Shown: piece after piece, positions 1 through 12,461 of the stretch | Layout: every line of letters starts with the position of its first letter | How positions within the stretch are numbered: position 1 is the stretch's first letter | Source of the DNA: Agroathelia rolfsii | Taxonomy: Eukaryota > Basidiomycota > Agaricomycetes > Amylocorticiales > Amylocorticiaceae | Reading direction: 5' to 3' | Assembly (NCBI GenBank): GCA_018343915.1 | Contig: JABRWF010000008.1 | Location: forward strand, 186,001 to 250,000 | DNA: 64,000 bases | The notes under the pieces: model-generated | The model's input: only the letters and a program-made list of their open reading frames with translations | Database searches by the model: none | Told to the model about the DNA's origin: nothing | Translations under genes and position numbers: made by a program

Positions 1-340
1 ACTACTTTTATATCGATTTGGGTCCTTGGCCTTTTTGCCCCTGATTCTATGAACGGGTGCATGATACTACCTTATGATGAACACACACGATTGTCATGTA
101 CCTACCCTTGGCACTCCAAGACGATCGTTATATGGATTATCCAGAAAATATTTTGCTCCCTTTTATGCTTATGATGGCCAAGGACCCGAATCTATTCTAC
201 ACCACAAAGCAGAAAATCTGATATATATCAGGAATCACAGGATACGCAAGATATTCATAGCACCCTTACACGCGAGCTCTCCGATCTCTCGTACATTAAT
301 TTCCGTGCTATTCGGCCCCAGATACTAACACATCTTTCAG

Positions 341-3300
341 TTTAGATTCTCATGAAGGTCTTCGTCGATTCCAGGCTGGCGAATTATCTCCTGCGGATGA
401 TGAGTGGCATAGACTTGTTCCAGAAGCCGCTCGTGACACTCTCGGACAAGCTGAGGTCCGCAAGCAGTCAGTTTTCTTTGAATTGATCAAGTCGGAGCGT
501 GATTACACACGCGATCTACGACTAGTGGAGCAGGTATATACTGTAGCTGTGATCATATATGTACGTTTTAACAGCTTCCTTCGCCAGGTTTTCATTGATC
601 CTCTGAGACATGCAACGCCGCCCGTCATCCCTCCGGACCGCCTTCGTGGATTCATCTCTGATGTCTTCTTCAACCTAAATTCGATTCTTGCACATCATCA
701 ACGAATGCTAAAAGAATTATTCACGCGTCAAAGGGAACAACATCCAATTATAGAAAGCCTGGCTGACATCATTCTCGACAGTACGAATCAATAGTTTGGT
801 GGTCTGGAATAACGCATATAACTAAAGCTGGATCTAGCCGTGCTTCTTTTTAGAGAAGAATACGAGAACTATATCAAGCATTATCCTCTGGCTGAAGCCC
901 GTCATCGCAAGGAGCTGAAACGAAACAAACGGTATCAAGATTTCATCCAACAATGTTCTCTAGACCCGCGCATTTCGAAGCGAGACTTGATCACATTTCT
1001 GACCCGCCCAATGACGAGACTTCCGCGTCTCAGCCTAGTGTTAGCCGAATTGAACAAATACACAGACCCAGAACATGCAGACTTTGAAGCTTTGCCTCTG
1101 ATACTCAGTATCCTAAGCGATTTCCTCAAGAGCTGTGAGCCTGGCATTCAAGCGGCAGAGGGAAAAGTTAAATTTTGGGAGCTTTGCGAAAGTCTGCGAC
1201 ATATGCCTGGAGAAATAATTGTATGTTCTATTCCAGCACATAAGCATAGTTTACTAAAGAAAGATACAGGATCTGGATCTATACGATGAGAGCCGTACAT
1301 TAGTTTATTCCGGACCTGTGTCTCGAAAAGATCGGTCCGAAATAGATTGGCATGGTTGGAATGACATGGTTGCGGCCTTATTGGATAACAATCGTAAGCA
1401 AGTATACTTGCCATCAATCTTCATTTCAGTACTGAGTAATCTTGAAGTTATCCTTACTAAGGAATTAGTTCGCGCTAATGGTATTATAAAAAGAGATGTA
1501 GTTTCCAGGGTGCGATGCATTTAATTCAACACAACCATCGAAAGCTAAACCTAGCCGTTAGCCATTGCCTCTTCAATACCTTCGTCTCGGTTCGTTTAAC
1601 GGCCCTCCAGAGAACCGAAAAGAGAAAGCAGATGATGGTCGGTTGCTAGAAAGTCTGCGCTTTCACTGGCGTCCAATGTATCCTTTCACGATTTACCATG
1701 CCTCCTCGAAGAGCAAAAGACGGTACACGCTGTATGTCAATAGCGAATCTACACGGAAGAAGTGGTACGACGCACTACGTGATTCGATTGGGTTATTGAA
1801 AGCACGACAAGAAGCAAACAGGGTGAGTTATTAATATATAACATGTATCAGACCATTAAATTTTCAGACAGTGGTTTATTCCAACAACTCTAAATGATGG
1901 ACTCTTCCGACACCCAGGAACAAGGCTTTCTTGGCCATCAGGCACCACCTTTACGGGCAGAGTTACCTCTGCCACACCCTTTAGTGAGTCAAGTTAGGAG
2001 AAAGTTGTATATAATAATAATCGCAGTTTATAGTTAGTGGCGGGAGAAAGTATATAGCTTTGGGTTGCGCTTCGGGGATATATGTTGGACTCAAGGGTGG
2101 CTCTAGTGAGTGCATAGGCTTGATTTTCATCAACACTACTGACCTCAAAGACCTAAGCTTTCAACAGAGTGTTGAATCATTCGGATCCTTCCATGCTTAT
2201 AGCCTTGCATGATTTTAACAAATTTCTTGTACATCATAATGCAGCCATATATTCCTACCCTTTATCGGGGGTTGTCCAAGTATATTTAGGCGATCAGGTC
2301 CAGGAATCCCTTGAGAAATGCGTAGAAAAGGTATCGGGGTCTTCCGCAGAAGTGCAATTAGCACGGGCTGGCAAAGTCGGCAGTCGAACGATTAGTAAGC
2401 TCTCCATTCCATTCCAAAGATCAGAGCATTGAATGAGAAAATAGTCATATACTCTTCGAGAAAACTTTTGCAAATAAATCTACAGGTTCTGGAAGCCATA
2501 CACCCCAGTGAAACCCTGACTACACCAAGACATGAGAGTTCTAAGTCTTTCCGGCCTTTTGGCGAGGTTAATCACAAATCTATCAAATAGAACTCATTGT
2601 CTGACTTGTATGCTAGCCTTTTTACGTTCCCAAGGACCCTACTCATATCGCACCTTTGGTGAAGACAATCGCCATCGTCACGGACAGAGGTATCGTTATC
2701 GTAGATCCAACCAAGTGGGTTAATTTATCGCATAATTTATACTGGAATATATTCAAGACGTTTCTTTCAATAGTGCGGCCAAAGCCGTCGTGGCAAAGGT
2801 CCCCGATTTTACCGAGGCCTCATCCAATCATCAAATGGCTCGATTGAAAGCGAGGTGTGACGCAGCCAAGCCGCTCGGCCTTGTCCGGTGCGAAGGATCG
2901 GAACTTTTGGTCATATACGATAGTAAGCCATGTCGAACATTTCTTCACGCTGAAAAATCCCGACTTTATTTTTGCAGCTATTGGATGCTACATAACGAAG
3001 CATGGTGATCCCAGCCGAAATTACGCATTTATTCATTGGGAAACTCCAGCAGTCTCCTATGCACATCGAGGCGCGCATCTCATGTTGTTCTCTCCGGAAT
3101 TCATTGAAATTCGCAACGTGAATACTGGAAGGCTAGTTCAAGTCATCGAAGGGCAGGATATACGTTTGCTACACTGTGGTCCCCATGATGGAACAAGTGA
3201 TACGGTACTTGCTGTCATGCGTGGTGAATCGACTGAATCCCAGGGCATAAGCGAACGTATATTGGAACTTGTAGAAACCGCTGAGATTGGAGCGACCCCC

Positions 3301-3345
3301 GGAATTTCAGAAACAAAGATTTTATGGGACGAATGGGACATGTAA
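341..3345 (+). CDS. ROM2: Rho guanine nucleotide exchange factor with DH, PH and CNH domains (5' part missing)
   Basis: This is probably the exchange factor that activates Rho1 GTPase in cell-wall integrity signalling at the plasma membrane. The first exon I can place opens at 341 after a TACTAAC-like branch point and CAG. It reads into the DH domain start FELIKSERDYTRDLRLVEQ, then FIDPLRH, FREEYENYIKHYPLAE and the conserved helix RDLITFLTRPMTRLPR. A PH region (about 1270-1820) contains the segment ending KKWYDALRDSIGLL. A citron-homology domain fills the rest, with GRKYIALGCASGIYVG, a HDFNKFLVHHN segment, YITKHGDPSR and LVQVIEGQDIRLLH. The stop is TAA at 3343-3345. Introns are about 50 nt, for example 534-587 and 781-837. 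The N-terminus, including any DEP domain, lies upstream, and positions 1-340 were not resolved. Rom1/Rom2 and Tus1 cannot be told apart here. Confidence 0.9.
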
Positions 3346-3751
3346 ATACCTGTGCTAGTACTAATAACAAAGGCTACACTAAGGCAAGGGGCAACATGCG
3401 TTTTTCTATTCTTTTGTCAAGCATACTTTTCGTTAATTTCAGCTCATTCTTAGTGTCGTCATGCGATATGCTCATTCTTAAATCATAGATGCTTGGATAA
3501 TACTAGGGCTTAGTAAGAGAGTAGTCCAGCATAGCTGCAGAATGACATTATGTCATCTTTTTATTTACGGAATGTTTGGTTAATGACCAGATTCGTCAGA
3601 TGAAGATTACACATTTTGTAAATTTCTCAGTCATAACAGCCCCTTGCCCTCTTACAAATCATCTCTATACACCCAGCAGTAAGACTACAAATAGCCCTCG
3701 ACTGGTCATCTCATACACAGTACAAGATCAATCCCTTCTTTTCTGGATACC
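3346..3751. other. intergenic: Rho GEF 3' end and Sqt1-like promoter
   Basis: AT-rich spacer between two plus-strand genes. I see no coding exon, RNA gene or repeat. A short pyrimidine-rich stretch precedes the downstream ATG. Confidence 0.5.
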
Positions 3752-5257
3752 ATGTCTCACGAAGATAATCATCACCAACTCGAAGATGAAATGGACGAAG
3801 AAACAGAGCAATACATCGACTCTGGTGATGTACTTGCCGAAATTGATGACGACGCAGATGCACCCATGGAGGAAGATGATGAAGCTGACGATCAAGTAGG
3901 AGATCTACCAAGTCATGATCAGGAGCTAGAGGCAGGACCGTCCCAAGAAAATTCGCTACAAGCATTTACAACGCATGGAGCATCAGTCTTTGCTGTCGCT
4001 ATGCATCCTACAGAGGGACTTGCTGTCTCAGGCGGCGAGGATGACTTCGGATATATATGGGATATTACGGATGGCGAGGTCATTGTGAAACTCACTGGGC
4101 ACAGTGATAGCGTGTCCGCCACTGCCTGGAGTGCCGATGGAGAATTGGTCTCCACCGGTGGAATGGATGGCAAAGTCAGAATATGGCGGAGAGTTGGAAA
4201 AACCGATTGGAGAACATGGGAATTTTTAACGGAGTTGACAGGCCCAGATGAAGTGATGGTACACATGTTTCATTTTGCATATTTTCATGTAGCTGAAGGC
4301 GTGATTGCTTTATAGTGGCTTAGATGGCATCCCAAAGGTTCTGTTTTACTAGCAGGATCAAATGATACAACGGTTTGGCTATGGCAACGTGAGCAATCAG
4401 TATATATCTAAGTCTATCCAAATTTACGTTTTTTTTAACAGTGCCCTCTGGAAGTACTATGCAAGTATTTGCTGGTCACAATGGACCTGTCCAATGTGGC
4501 GAATTTACACCAGATGGTACGCAAACAGCATACCAACAATCAGACTTTCTTTTCACTAGGAATCATGGTTGCAGGTAAACGCATAGTTACAGCAGATGGA
4601 GAGGGTACTCTTATTGTCTGGGATCCTCGCTCCCCGTCCCCTGCTATTAAACTGACAGCTGATGATGCGCGCTTCAACCTCGATGGCATCACATCTCTTG
4701 CTGTGAACGCCTCTTCCACTCTTGTTGTTGTCGGCGGTGCCGCGGGAGGCCTTCGTATCGTGTCACTAAGCAAAGGAGAAGTTGTTGGAGCATTGGGAGG
4801 TCACACAGAGGGCGAGAGCGTTGAAGCAGTCGCCTTTGTCGACCTAACGGGATCGGGATCGGGCCCAGGAGTTGTCGTAACTGGCGCTACTGACGGTAAG
4901 GCTTGCATATGGGATTTAACAACCATGCGGATTCGAGCAACATTGGAACACGAGGCAAGCTCCTTCTTAGCTTTCACTTGAATCACTTGATTGCATGTGC
5001 TCATCTGCACTTTGGTCACACAGGACGCAATCACGACTATCCTGTCTCATCCGTCAAAAGGGCACATAGTCGTTACTGGATCCGCAGATCGGACACTCAA
5101 GACATGGGACGCCCGCACCGGGAAGTTACTCAAGACGCATCAAGGACATCGTGGACCCGTATTAGCGGCATCGCTTGGCCTTGGTGGTGAGGTTATCGTA
5201 AGTGCAGGTGATGACGCTGTCTGCCTAGTTTTCACTACGGAGGAGGTGGATGAATGA
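3752..5257 (+). CDS. SQT1: WD40-repeat protein, Sqt1/AAMP family
   Basis: Sqt1 in yeast is a dedicated chaperone of ribosomal protein uL16 (Rpl10); AAMP is the animal relative. The model is 3752-4258, 4316-4388, 4442-4516, 4575-4954 and 5024-5257, giving 422 residues. The N-terminus is very acidic (MSHEDNHHQLEDEMDEE), as in the family. WD repeats follow, with recognisable blades such as VSGGEDDFGYIWDI, GGMDGKVRIW, AGSNDTTVWLW, TADGEGTLIVWD, TGATDGKACIWDL and TGSADRTLKTWD. The fourth intron (4955-5023) appears to start with GC (GAG|GCAAGC) and end with CAG. No GT donor in that exon keeps the frame. The start is the first ATG of the acidic tail and is well supported. Confidence 0.92.
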
Positions 5258-5573
5258 GCGCTATTGGGATAGGCTGCAATATGTCAAAATAAAAATAAAA
5301 AGTATTGATTATTTGATCTAGAAATTTATTTATCCTTTACTTGTACACTTAATACTAGTGCGCAGAATGGCAAGGCCGTGTCGGATTATATCCGGAGATC
5401 TTTATAATTGTGGAGTTGTTCCGCTGTTCCTGCCCGAAGCTGCTGACTTATGGCTGCGCCACCCAGCAAGTGCCACGCCTCCACAACCGGTAATATTAGC
5501 TGGACACACACACTCTCTCATCCTCATCTCTGTTCCATCACTTTAACCCTACTTACTACTGCTTACTGCGCTA
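5258..5573. other. intergenic: Sqt1-like terminator and PDI promoter
   Basis: An A-rich stretch (AAAATAAAAATAAAAAG near 5287) follows the stop and could serve 3' end formation. The remainder is a pyrimidine-rich leader before the PDI start. No other feature is seen. Confidence 0.4.
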
Positions 5574-7221
5574 ATGAGGTTTTCTTTCACATTCTTTGCA
5601 ACTGCGTTGCTTGTCGTGGGCGTCTCTGCGTCCAATGTTCTGGACCTCAGTCCAGACAACTGGGATGATGTCGTTGGCAAGGGTAAAGCTGGCCTCGTCG
5701 AGTTGTACGCGCACTCCTTGTCGTTTTTGTAGACAGAATTGATCATATGTGTATTTCCAGCTACGCACCATGGTGGTAAGTGCTTATATCTCTGCCAATA
5801 ATAGATGTATTTCTGGGATCTGACTTGCGATACTCATTACTGCATCCAGTGGACACTGCAAGGTATTTTATATCAAGTGAACGCACAGAGAACATTTCTG
5901 AAAAAAAAAATCCTCAAGAACCTAGCACCGACCTACGAACAGCTTGGTGATGCCTTTTCTCATGCCTCCAGCCGTGTCTATATTGCCAAGATCGACGCCG
6001 ATGGGGTGGGTAGGGAAATTGGTAGCAAATACGATGTAAAAGGATTTCCTAGTATGTAAACATGTCTTCTTTATCAACTGGTCATCTCTAACCTTATCTT
6101 ACGTTCTAGCTCTCAAATGGTTCGACGATTTCGGCAATGTAGAGGCTTACGAAGGCGGCCGAGACTTGGACTCACTGGCAGCTTTGTGAGTTGACGGAGC
6201 ATGAGAAAAGTTTGAATACTAACATTTGGATAGCGTCACACAAAAGTCGGGTGTCAAATCCAACATTAAGCCCCCTCCTCCTCCTGCCACCCTCATTCTC
6301 GACTCCCATACATTTGACGAAGTCGCTCTGGTGAGTCTCATTCAGCAAGACTTGTGCATATATTCACAACCTGGTATAGGACTCGACCAAGAATGTGCTT
6401 GTTTCTTTTACGGCCCCCTGGTGCGGTCACTGCAAGAACCTGAAGCCCACATATGAGAAAGTCGCAAACACCTTCCTACCCGAATCTGACTGCGTCGTTG
6501 CCAATATCGACGCTGACGCTGTTCCGAACAAGCCTCTTGCAAGCAAGTATGGCGTCAAATCGTACCCCACCATCAAATTCTTCCCTGCCAATGGTAAGCT
6601 AGATGCATTGCAATTTGACCCTTAAGATGAAATGAATTGGCGTGTTGACCGGCGCCCTATAGGTGAGGTTGAGGATTACGTTGGCGGTCGTAGCGAGGCA
6701 GACTTTGTCCAATTCTTGAACGAGAAATGTGGAACTCAGAGGGCTGTTGGTGGTGGTTTGACTAACCAGGTGTGTTATGAGACGTGGCATTTGTATTAAC
6801 TGCTTTATTCACCCTGGAAATCAGGCTGGCCGTTTCCCTGCTTTTGATGAGCTTGCAGCCAAGTTCGCCGCCGCAACAGCGGATGCCAGACAAGCCATTC
6901 TGAAGGAGGCCTCTTCACTAGCGGAAGAGTATGGCGCTGCCTCCAAACATTATATCAAGGTTATGGAGAAGGTCATCAATGGCACCGAGGGCTACTTTGA
7001 GAAGGAAGGCAAACGGTGTGTGATCAAGATACTGTCATATAGCGTTGTTCTCATAAAATATGGCTATCTTCAGTCTGGAATCGATTCTCAAACGCGGCAG
7101 TCTCGCACCCTCCAAGTTGGACGAGCTCAAAGTCAAGGCCAACATCCTGTCGGCATTCGTTGCCGAGAAAGCAGGCGAAGTTAAGGAGAGTGTGGTAAAG
7201 AAGGTCGAAGCCGAGTTGTAA
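5574..7221 (+). CDS. protein disulfide isomerase with two thioredoxin domains and an ERp29-type C-terminal domain
   Basis: It forms and rearranges disulfides in the endoplasmic reticulum. Exons are 5574-5704, 5761-5775, 5850-5862, 5919-6051, 6110-6185, 6234-6330, 6380-6593, 6663-6769, 6825-7015 and 7074-7221, giving 374 residues. A signal peptide ([19 protein letters not shown]) is followed by thioredoxin domain 1 with [17 protein letters not shown] and a cis-Pro region GFPTLKWF. Domain 2 has [19 protein letters not shown] and SYPTIKFF. The helical C-terminal part resembles the ERp29/D domain of fungal Erp38/Tigr-type PDIs. The first CGHC is assembled from exons of 15 and 13 nt. The protein ends in EAEL, so no HDEL or KDEL retention signal is present. 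How it is retained in the ER is open. Confidence 0.95.
5761..5862 (+). other. micro-exon pair encoding the first PDI active site
   Basis: Two tiny exons, 5761-5775 (15 nt) and 5850-5862 (13 nt), join to give the frame [10 protein letters not shown]. Both are flanked by GT...AG borders. The catalytic first Cys codon is itself split between them (TG|T). Confidence 0.85.
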
Positions 7222-7960
7222 AGGAAGGGAGTGTATCTATTTGTGTCGCTTTTCCACTTGACCGGATTTGTTCAGTTTGATGTGCACATGGTACCGCTAG
7301 TGTTTTAGACTTGACTAGTATTGCTAATTTCTCCCTGTCATGATGATGTGAGAAATGACGTCTTTCCTAGATTATATCGCACAAGATTGGCTTAAGCTAA
7401 CAGCTGCAGTGCACCTATACCCGACTGGGTGATAGCATGGATGGTTAGTTGTGTTATACTATATGACACTCGCAAACCGGAAGAGGGCTGCTTCCACATG
7501 GGAAATAGATCAATGATGGCGACCCTGGGATACTAAGCTAGCTGCTCTAATTTGAGCTGGCCGCGTGATCGATGCAAGGTGGCTGGCTGGCTGCTCTTGT
7601 TGTTGTTGCAAATGGGCTTGATGATTCATTACGTAGGTCGGATGATATTTTAGTGTATGCTTTGGCTGGTCGCTATATGCGCTTCCCCTATCTGTGTCCG
7701 CTGTTGCCATCCGACTTGGCATCAGGCTCAGGCCCAAAACAAAGACCGTAAAGATAAAGGCTTCGACAACATGGTTCCTGCTCAGCACTGGCACTACACG
7801 CACTGCTATACGAGTATATCATACTATTTCTCTAGAATATGTTATAATGCTATTATAATAGCGTAAATAATGAGGATGTGTACTGTCCGCCGCGTCGGCA
7901 TGACGAGTGGCCTGATTTGCGATTCGGTCATGGTTTGGGCGGAGTTTAAATCGGAGACGG
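7222..7960. other. intergenic between PDI and the GPI-protein gene
   Basis: No coding exon recognised. Short open frames on both strands lack family motifs. Confidence 0.4.
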
Positions 7961-7968
7961 TATTTATA
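7961..7968 (+). promoter_or_regulatory. TATA-like element of the GPI-protein gene
   Basis: TATTTATA lies about 105 nt before the ATG at 8070, a spacing usual for a strongly expressed fungal gene. Inferred from sequence only. Confidence 0.45.
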
Positions 7969-8069
7969 TGCACCTACAAGTCCGCCCTCGTCGCCTCTCG
8001 CTCCATCTGCGTAGTCCGTTCCCACTCTTTGCTCGCTCGACTTCTCGTTGTTCGTTTCCTCTCGACGAA

Positions 8070-9037
8070 ATGTACGCTAAACTCGTTGCCGCTGCTCTCC
8101 TCGCCTCTGGCGCCGCTGCCCAGTCGTTCACCATCAACACTCCGTACGTCTCTGGCTGCCTCTTCCTTTGGCCGAATCCATAATTTGAACTGAACCATTC
8201 TCTCTCTCTCTCTCCAGTACCAGCCCGGTTGAGTGCGAGCCCCTTCAGCTTGCTTGGAGTGGAGGAACTGGTGCGTCATCTATGTGATAATACCCTCCGT
8301 TAGCAGATACTGAATTCCGTCCGATCAGCCCCATACTACATCAGGTTGGTAGATGAAATCGCATTTCTGCCTTGGATTGTTATGTATTGATCTGTTGTTG
8401 GCAGCATCCTGCCCGGTGGCCAACCCACTGCCGCTGCCCTCATTAACTTTGGTCAACAGTCCGGCAATACAATTACCTGGACTGTGAACTTCACTGCGGG
8501 TCAGTTTTTATTTTGTCACATTGTCGGCATTCATAAGACTCAGGCTGCGCTATCTAGGTACCTCCCTCGGTCTCACCGCCCGTGACAGCACTGGTGCGAC
8601 CGCTCAAAGTGCTTCGTTCACTGTGCAGCCCGGCTGTAAGTTAACCGCCTAGCATTACCAAGATAAGTACTTACTATCTCATGTATCCAATGTCCTTAGC
8701 CGATAGCTGCCTGTCGTCGAGTGCCTCCTCCGGTTCCAGCTCGACTTCTGGTGGTAGCTCTTCTACCGGTGCTACAACTGCTGCGACTTCCTCGACTGGT
8801 GCTACGACTTCTTCGAGCTCCACCAGTGCTGCTGGCACTACCAGCGTTGCCCAGACCACTGGCACTACTAGTAACGCTGCCCAGACCACTAGCACTTCCG
8901 GTTCTAGTTCCCGTGCGAGCTCGAGCCCCTCTGCAAGTTCTTCTACTACTGCATCTAGCAGCGCTGCCAAGACCCAGGCCATCACCTTCGGTGCCGTTGG
9001 TCTCGTGGGCGCCGCCATCCTGGCTGCTCTTGCTTAA
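8070..9037 (+). CDS. secreted Ser/Thr-rich GPI-anchored protein with a Kre9/Knh1-like N-terminal domain
   Basis: This is probably a cell-wall or plasma-membrane outer-surface protein; its role is unknown. Exons are 8070-8143, 8218-8270, 8329-8344, 8405-8499, 8558-8635 and 8700-9037, giving 217 residues. A signal peptide (MYAKLVAAALLASGAAAQS) precedes a domain of about 100 residues with VECEPLQLAWSGG, SILPGGQP and TWTVNFTAGTSLGLTARD. This pattern matches the Ser-Thr-rich GPI-anchored family (Kre9/KNH). A low-complexity Ser/Thr/Ala stalk, likely O-mannosylated, is followed by a hydrophobic tail (ITFGAVGLVGAAILAALA) suited to GPI attachment. The third exon is only 16 nt. Many Agaricomycetes carry several paralogues of this type. 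Confidence 0.88.
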
Positions 9038-9581
9038 GTATCAGGCTGTGGGCCTTTAGAGAAAAAAAAACCCACTGCGAGCGATTGAGAACTCTATTTA
9101 GTTACTCGGTTCTGGACTTGATTAGTTTTCGTCTTTACCGTTATGGTTTTTCGTTTCATCTTTGCCCTCCTGCGTATCGCTTATGATGCCACGGACCTTC
9201 GCTTGCGATCAAGCCTCGTGTTCCATCTCGACTCCAGGTACTTTCCTTTACCTACGATTCCTTACTCCCAGAGTTTGTATATACCAGACACGACTTACGG
9301 CGCGATTGCTCCATAATACGATTTTTGATGATGTTGCTCCTGTATTATTTCCGTTGACGTGTATGGTTTGAACGTCTGAGCATCCATATTACATGTTTAA
9401 ATGTAGTCCAGTTGGTTCTTGAGTAAGGTGTTTGGACTTGATGTGGATTATTAGTACATCACCACGTCGGCCCTTTTGGCGGAACGTGTCATTTGGGGCC
9501 TACTAACATTTACTACTACTGACAGTGTTCGACATCGATTTGAGCGATCTGTAATTTGACCTTCGTTATAACTATTTAAAC
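9038..9581. other. intergenic between GPI protein and alpha-amylase
   Basis: An A-rich run shortly after the stop may mark the 3' end region. The rest is unremarkable, and no gene is seen. Confidence 0.4.
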
Positions 9582-12311
9582 ATGAGCATCAAATCTCAAG
9601 TTCGAGGATGGCTTTCACCTATTTACCTTCCATGGCCTTCTCCTGCTCTAAGTGGTATGCGCCTCGCCCCAGAGACAACGACCCATAACCCATTAATGGT
9701 AAGGCGCCGACTCATGTAGAAGTCTGTCTACCATTAACAAAAGTTTTTCAGATCCAATTTTTTACTTGGGCATGCCTTCACCCGACGCTTAGCTGGTGGG
9801 CTCATTTCGAGCAGGAGCTACCTCGTCTGGCAATGCTGGGTGTTACGCAGGTTTGGCTTCCTCCCATGCACAAGGCCATGCGTAAGGTAGGCCGCTACTG
9901 CTCATCTTCCCCTAGGGCTTAATAATTCATGATGTCTTCAGCAAGGTCAGGGTTATGACGCATACGACCTTGTATGTATCTCCCTTGTTTCTGCCAATCC
10001 ATAACTTCGTTGACGTACGTCTCGGCCCGGTGGGTCCGCCGCTTTTTCACACATGTGCCTTTGTGCATGTAGTGGGATCTGGGTGAGTTTGACCAAAAGG
10101 AAGGCATTGCCACTCGCTGGGGCACTCGTGAAGAGCTACTCTCCGCTTGTGAGGCTGCAAAAAAGCACGGGATAGACATCATTATCGATGCTGTGCTAAA
10201 CGTCAGTTGCTTTTGTTCCTTCATTTTCTTGAAATTCTTTGAAGGGCATGTTGCTCACTAGCACTTGTGCATCATACATAGCACAAAATAGGTGCAGACC
10301 GACCAGAGACATTTCAGGCTGTTTCTGTCGATCCTAAAAATAGGTTGAAGGATCTAGGGCGACCACACATGATAGAGGTACTGTTCCACACCGTCTCATC
10401 TAATAACGTCGCACCGAGTATTATGTTTGCTGTCAATAGGGATGGACCATGTTTGATTTCCCGGGACGGAATGGCAAGGTAGGCCTGAATGCCTTCATCA
10501 TCCCGTGCGATGTATGGGATTCAAAGAAAATCTACCAATAGTATAGCTCATTCCGATGGAACTATAAACATTTTACTGGTTCGTTGTTTTGCAATCGGGC
10601 ACTTAGGCTACGGCTAGGGATGCTAAACGTGATACAGGTGTGGACTATGACGCACGTACACGCAAGACCGGTGTGTTTCGTATTCATGGCAAGAGTTGGG
10701 CGAGACATGTTAGCAGGGAGCTGGGTAACTATGACTATCTACTCGGTGTTGACGTAGGTTGCACGGCATTCTCATCGTCGATATATTTTCGCTGACATCT
10801 CGGTTTCGGTTCTTGTAGATTGACCATCGTCATCCCGATGTTCGCAAAGACCTGCTTTCTTGGGGGGAGTGGATTCTTCAGGTACAGATGGTCTGGTCTT
10901 ACTCGGTGAACCATCAGTATCTAAAGCAACGTAATTGTAATTGGTATCAGACAACTGGCGCAGAAGGCTTTCGTCTCGATGCCATCAAACACATTGATAC
11001 GCCTTTTTTAATGGACTTTGTAAATTACATGTCTATCCACCCTTGCGTCGTGCTTACTTTGATTCTTCCGTCAGCTGAGGTATACACGCTCCGCTTCTCG
11101 AAAGAAGAACATGTTTTCAGTTGCTGAGTATTGGTCTGCGGAGTGCGTAACTTGATCCTTGTGGTTGGATCAAGTGGCTTAATTCAGTTTTATTCTATTA
11201 TCAGCGTTCGCTTAATTCTGCCATACATTCGTATATTTGGTGGCGCTGTTAGTAAACTTTAATTCTCCCCCCTCATCCTCCTCCTCCTCCCATTCTTAGC
11301 TGTCTCCTAATTTTTTGAGTAGACATCGTTTTGGGATGTGCCATTACATGACAATTTTCATCAGGCGAGCAAGCGTGGGCCTGAAAATTACGATCTCCGC
11401 AGAATATTCGATAACACAATCGTGAAGATTAGACCTGGTGATGCGGCGACTTTTGTAGATAACCATGAGTAAGTCCATTTGCTTCTTTGGACCGGGCCTT
11501 CCTATTCAAATTTTTAACTCTTGTCGTCCAGTACCGTAAGTTCTTTGTCTACTGGACGGCTTTCCATCGGTAATGTGTACCGGACTAAACTTGGGATGTG
11601 GTTGTTAATGTTTGGACCCACCTTCCCTGGCAATGTTACTTTCTAGGTCGTCGGACAAAGCTTGGAAAGCTGGGTGTGTTTGCCAAGAAGTGTTTTCCGA
11701 AGTTTATACAATCTAATTGAATCCTTGAACAACAGGTGGATTCCAACTTTAAGCTTCAAGCCTATGCTTTAATTCTCATGCGACAGGCCGGACACCCGTA
11801 AGTTTCCTTTATGTATATTTGTGCCTAGATATTCATACAGAGACTAGTTGTGTATTCTACGGCGATTTGTACCCCAACGACGAGGGTTATGATGCTCGAG
11901 TTGCAACAGTCCTCGCTAGAATGATGGAGGCTCGTAAACTCTTTGCATATGGGCATCAGGAGGACTTTTTCGAACGTTCAAACGTCATTGCATGGACACG
12001 TGCCGGAGATGCCCAGAGAAAGGGGTGTATTGTAGTTGTTTGCTCTTGTGCACAGAAAAAGGAAACCATCCAAGTATCGGCGAAATTTGTGCGTATCGCT
12101 ATATATCCCTTTGCATAAACTCTGACAGCCCCGGTTCTCTCTCCTCTAGTTGGAAGTGGGAAAACCAGTCCAAGATTTCTTGAATAATGCCACCACACCT
12201 ATCACCGCTTTAGCCTCAGGCACGGTTAATTTACCGATTACTCCTGGAGTGCAGATATGGATTCAAGATGCAGATCATTTTGTCACGTCATTAGCAGGAA
12301 AACTGGATTAG
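9582..12311 (+). CDS. intracellular alpha-amylase, glycoside hydrolase family 13 (fungal GH13_5-like)
   Basis: It probably cleaves alpha-1,4-glucans. Cytosolic fungal GH13_5 enzymes are linked to cell-wall alpha-glucan synthesis or glycogen use. There is no signal peptide (MSIKSQVRGWLSPIYLPWPS), so a cytosolic location is inferred. The (beta/alpha)8 barrel motifs are in order: LPRLAMLGVTQVWLPPMHKA, GQGYDAYDLWDLGEFDQK, DIIIDAVLNHKIGAD, GAEGFRLDAIKHI (nucleophile Asp), MFSVAEYWS (acid/base Glu) and ATFVDNHDT (third catalytic Asp). The Asn-His-Lys-Ile-Gly-Ala-Asp stretch resembles bacterial liquefying amylases. A short C-terminal beta domain ends at TAG 12309-12311. The gene has more than ten introns, several within one or two residues of catalytic motifs. 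Confidence 0.92.
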
Positions 12312-12461
12312 GGACCGTATTTTATCATGGATATACATCTTACTTTACAATGGGTAAAAATAAGAATACAAGCATTTAAAGAGTGTAGTAGCCGTGTCGG
12401 CTTTTCATTTGTGGAGACAATGCGAAAGTGAACGAATGAGTAAAAAGGAATACAAACATGT

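Noticed and set aside
74..328. Open frame at the left edge as the first exon of the Rho GEF gene
   Set aside because: It does not resemble the family N-terminus, and the clear exon starts after the branch point and CAG at 340. It may be intron or another exon frame.
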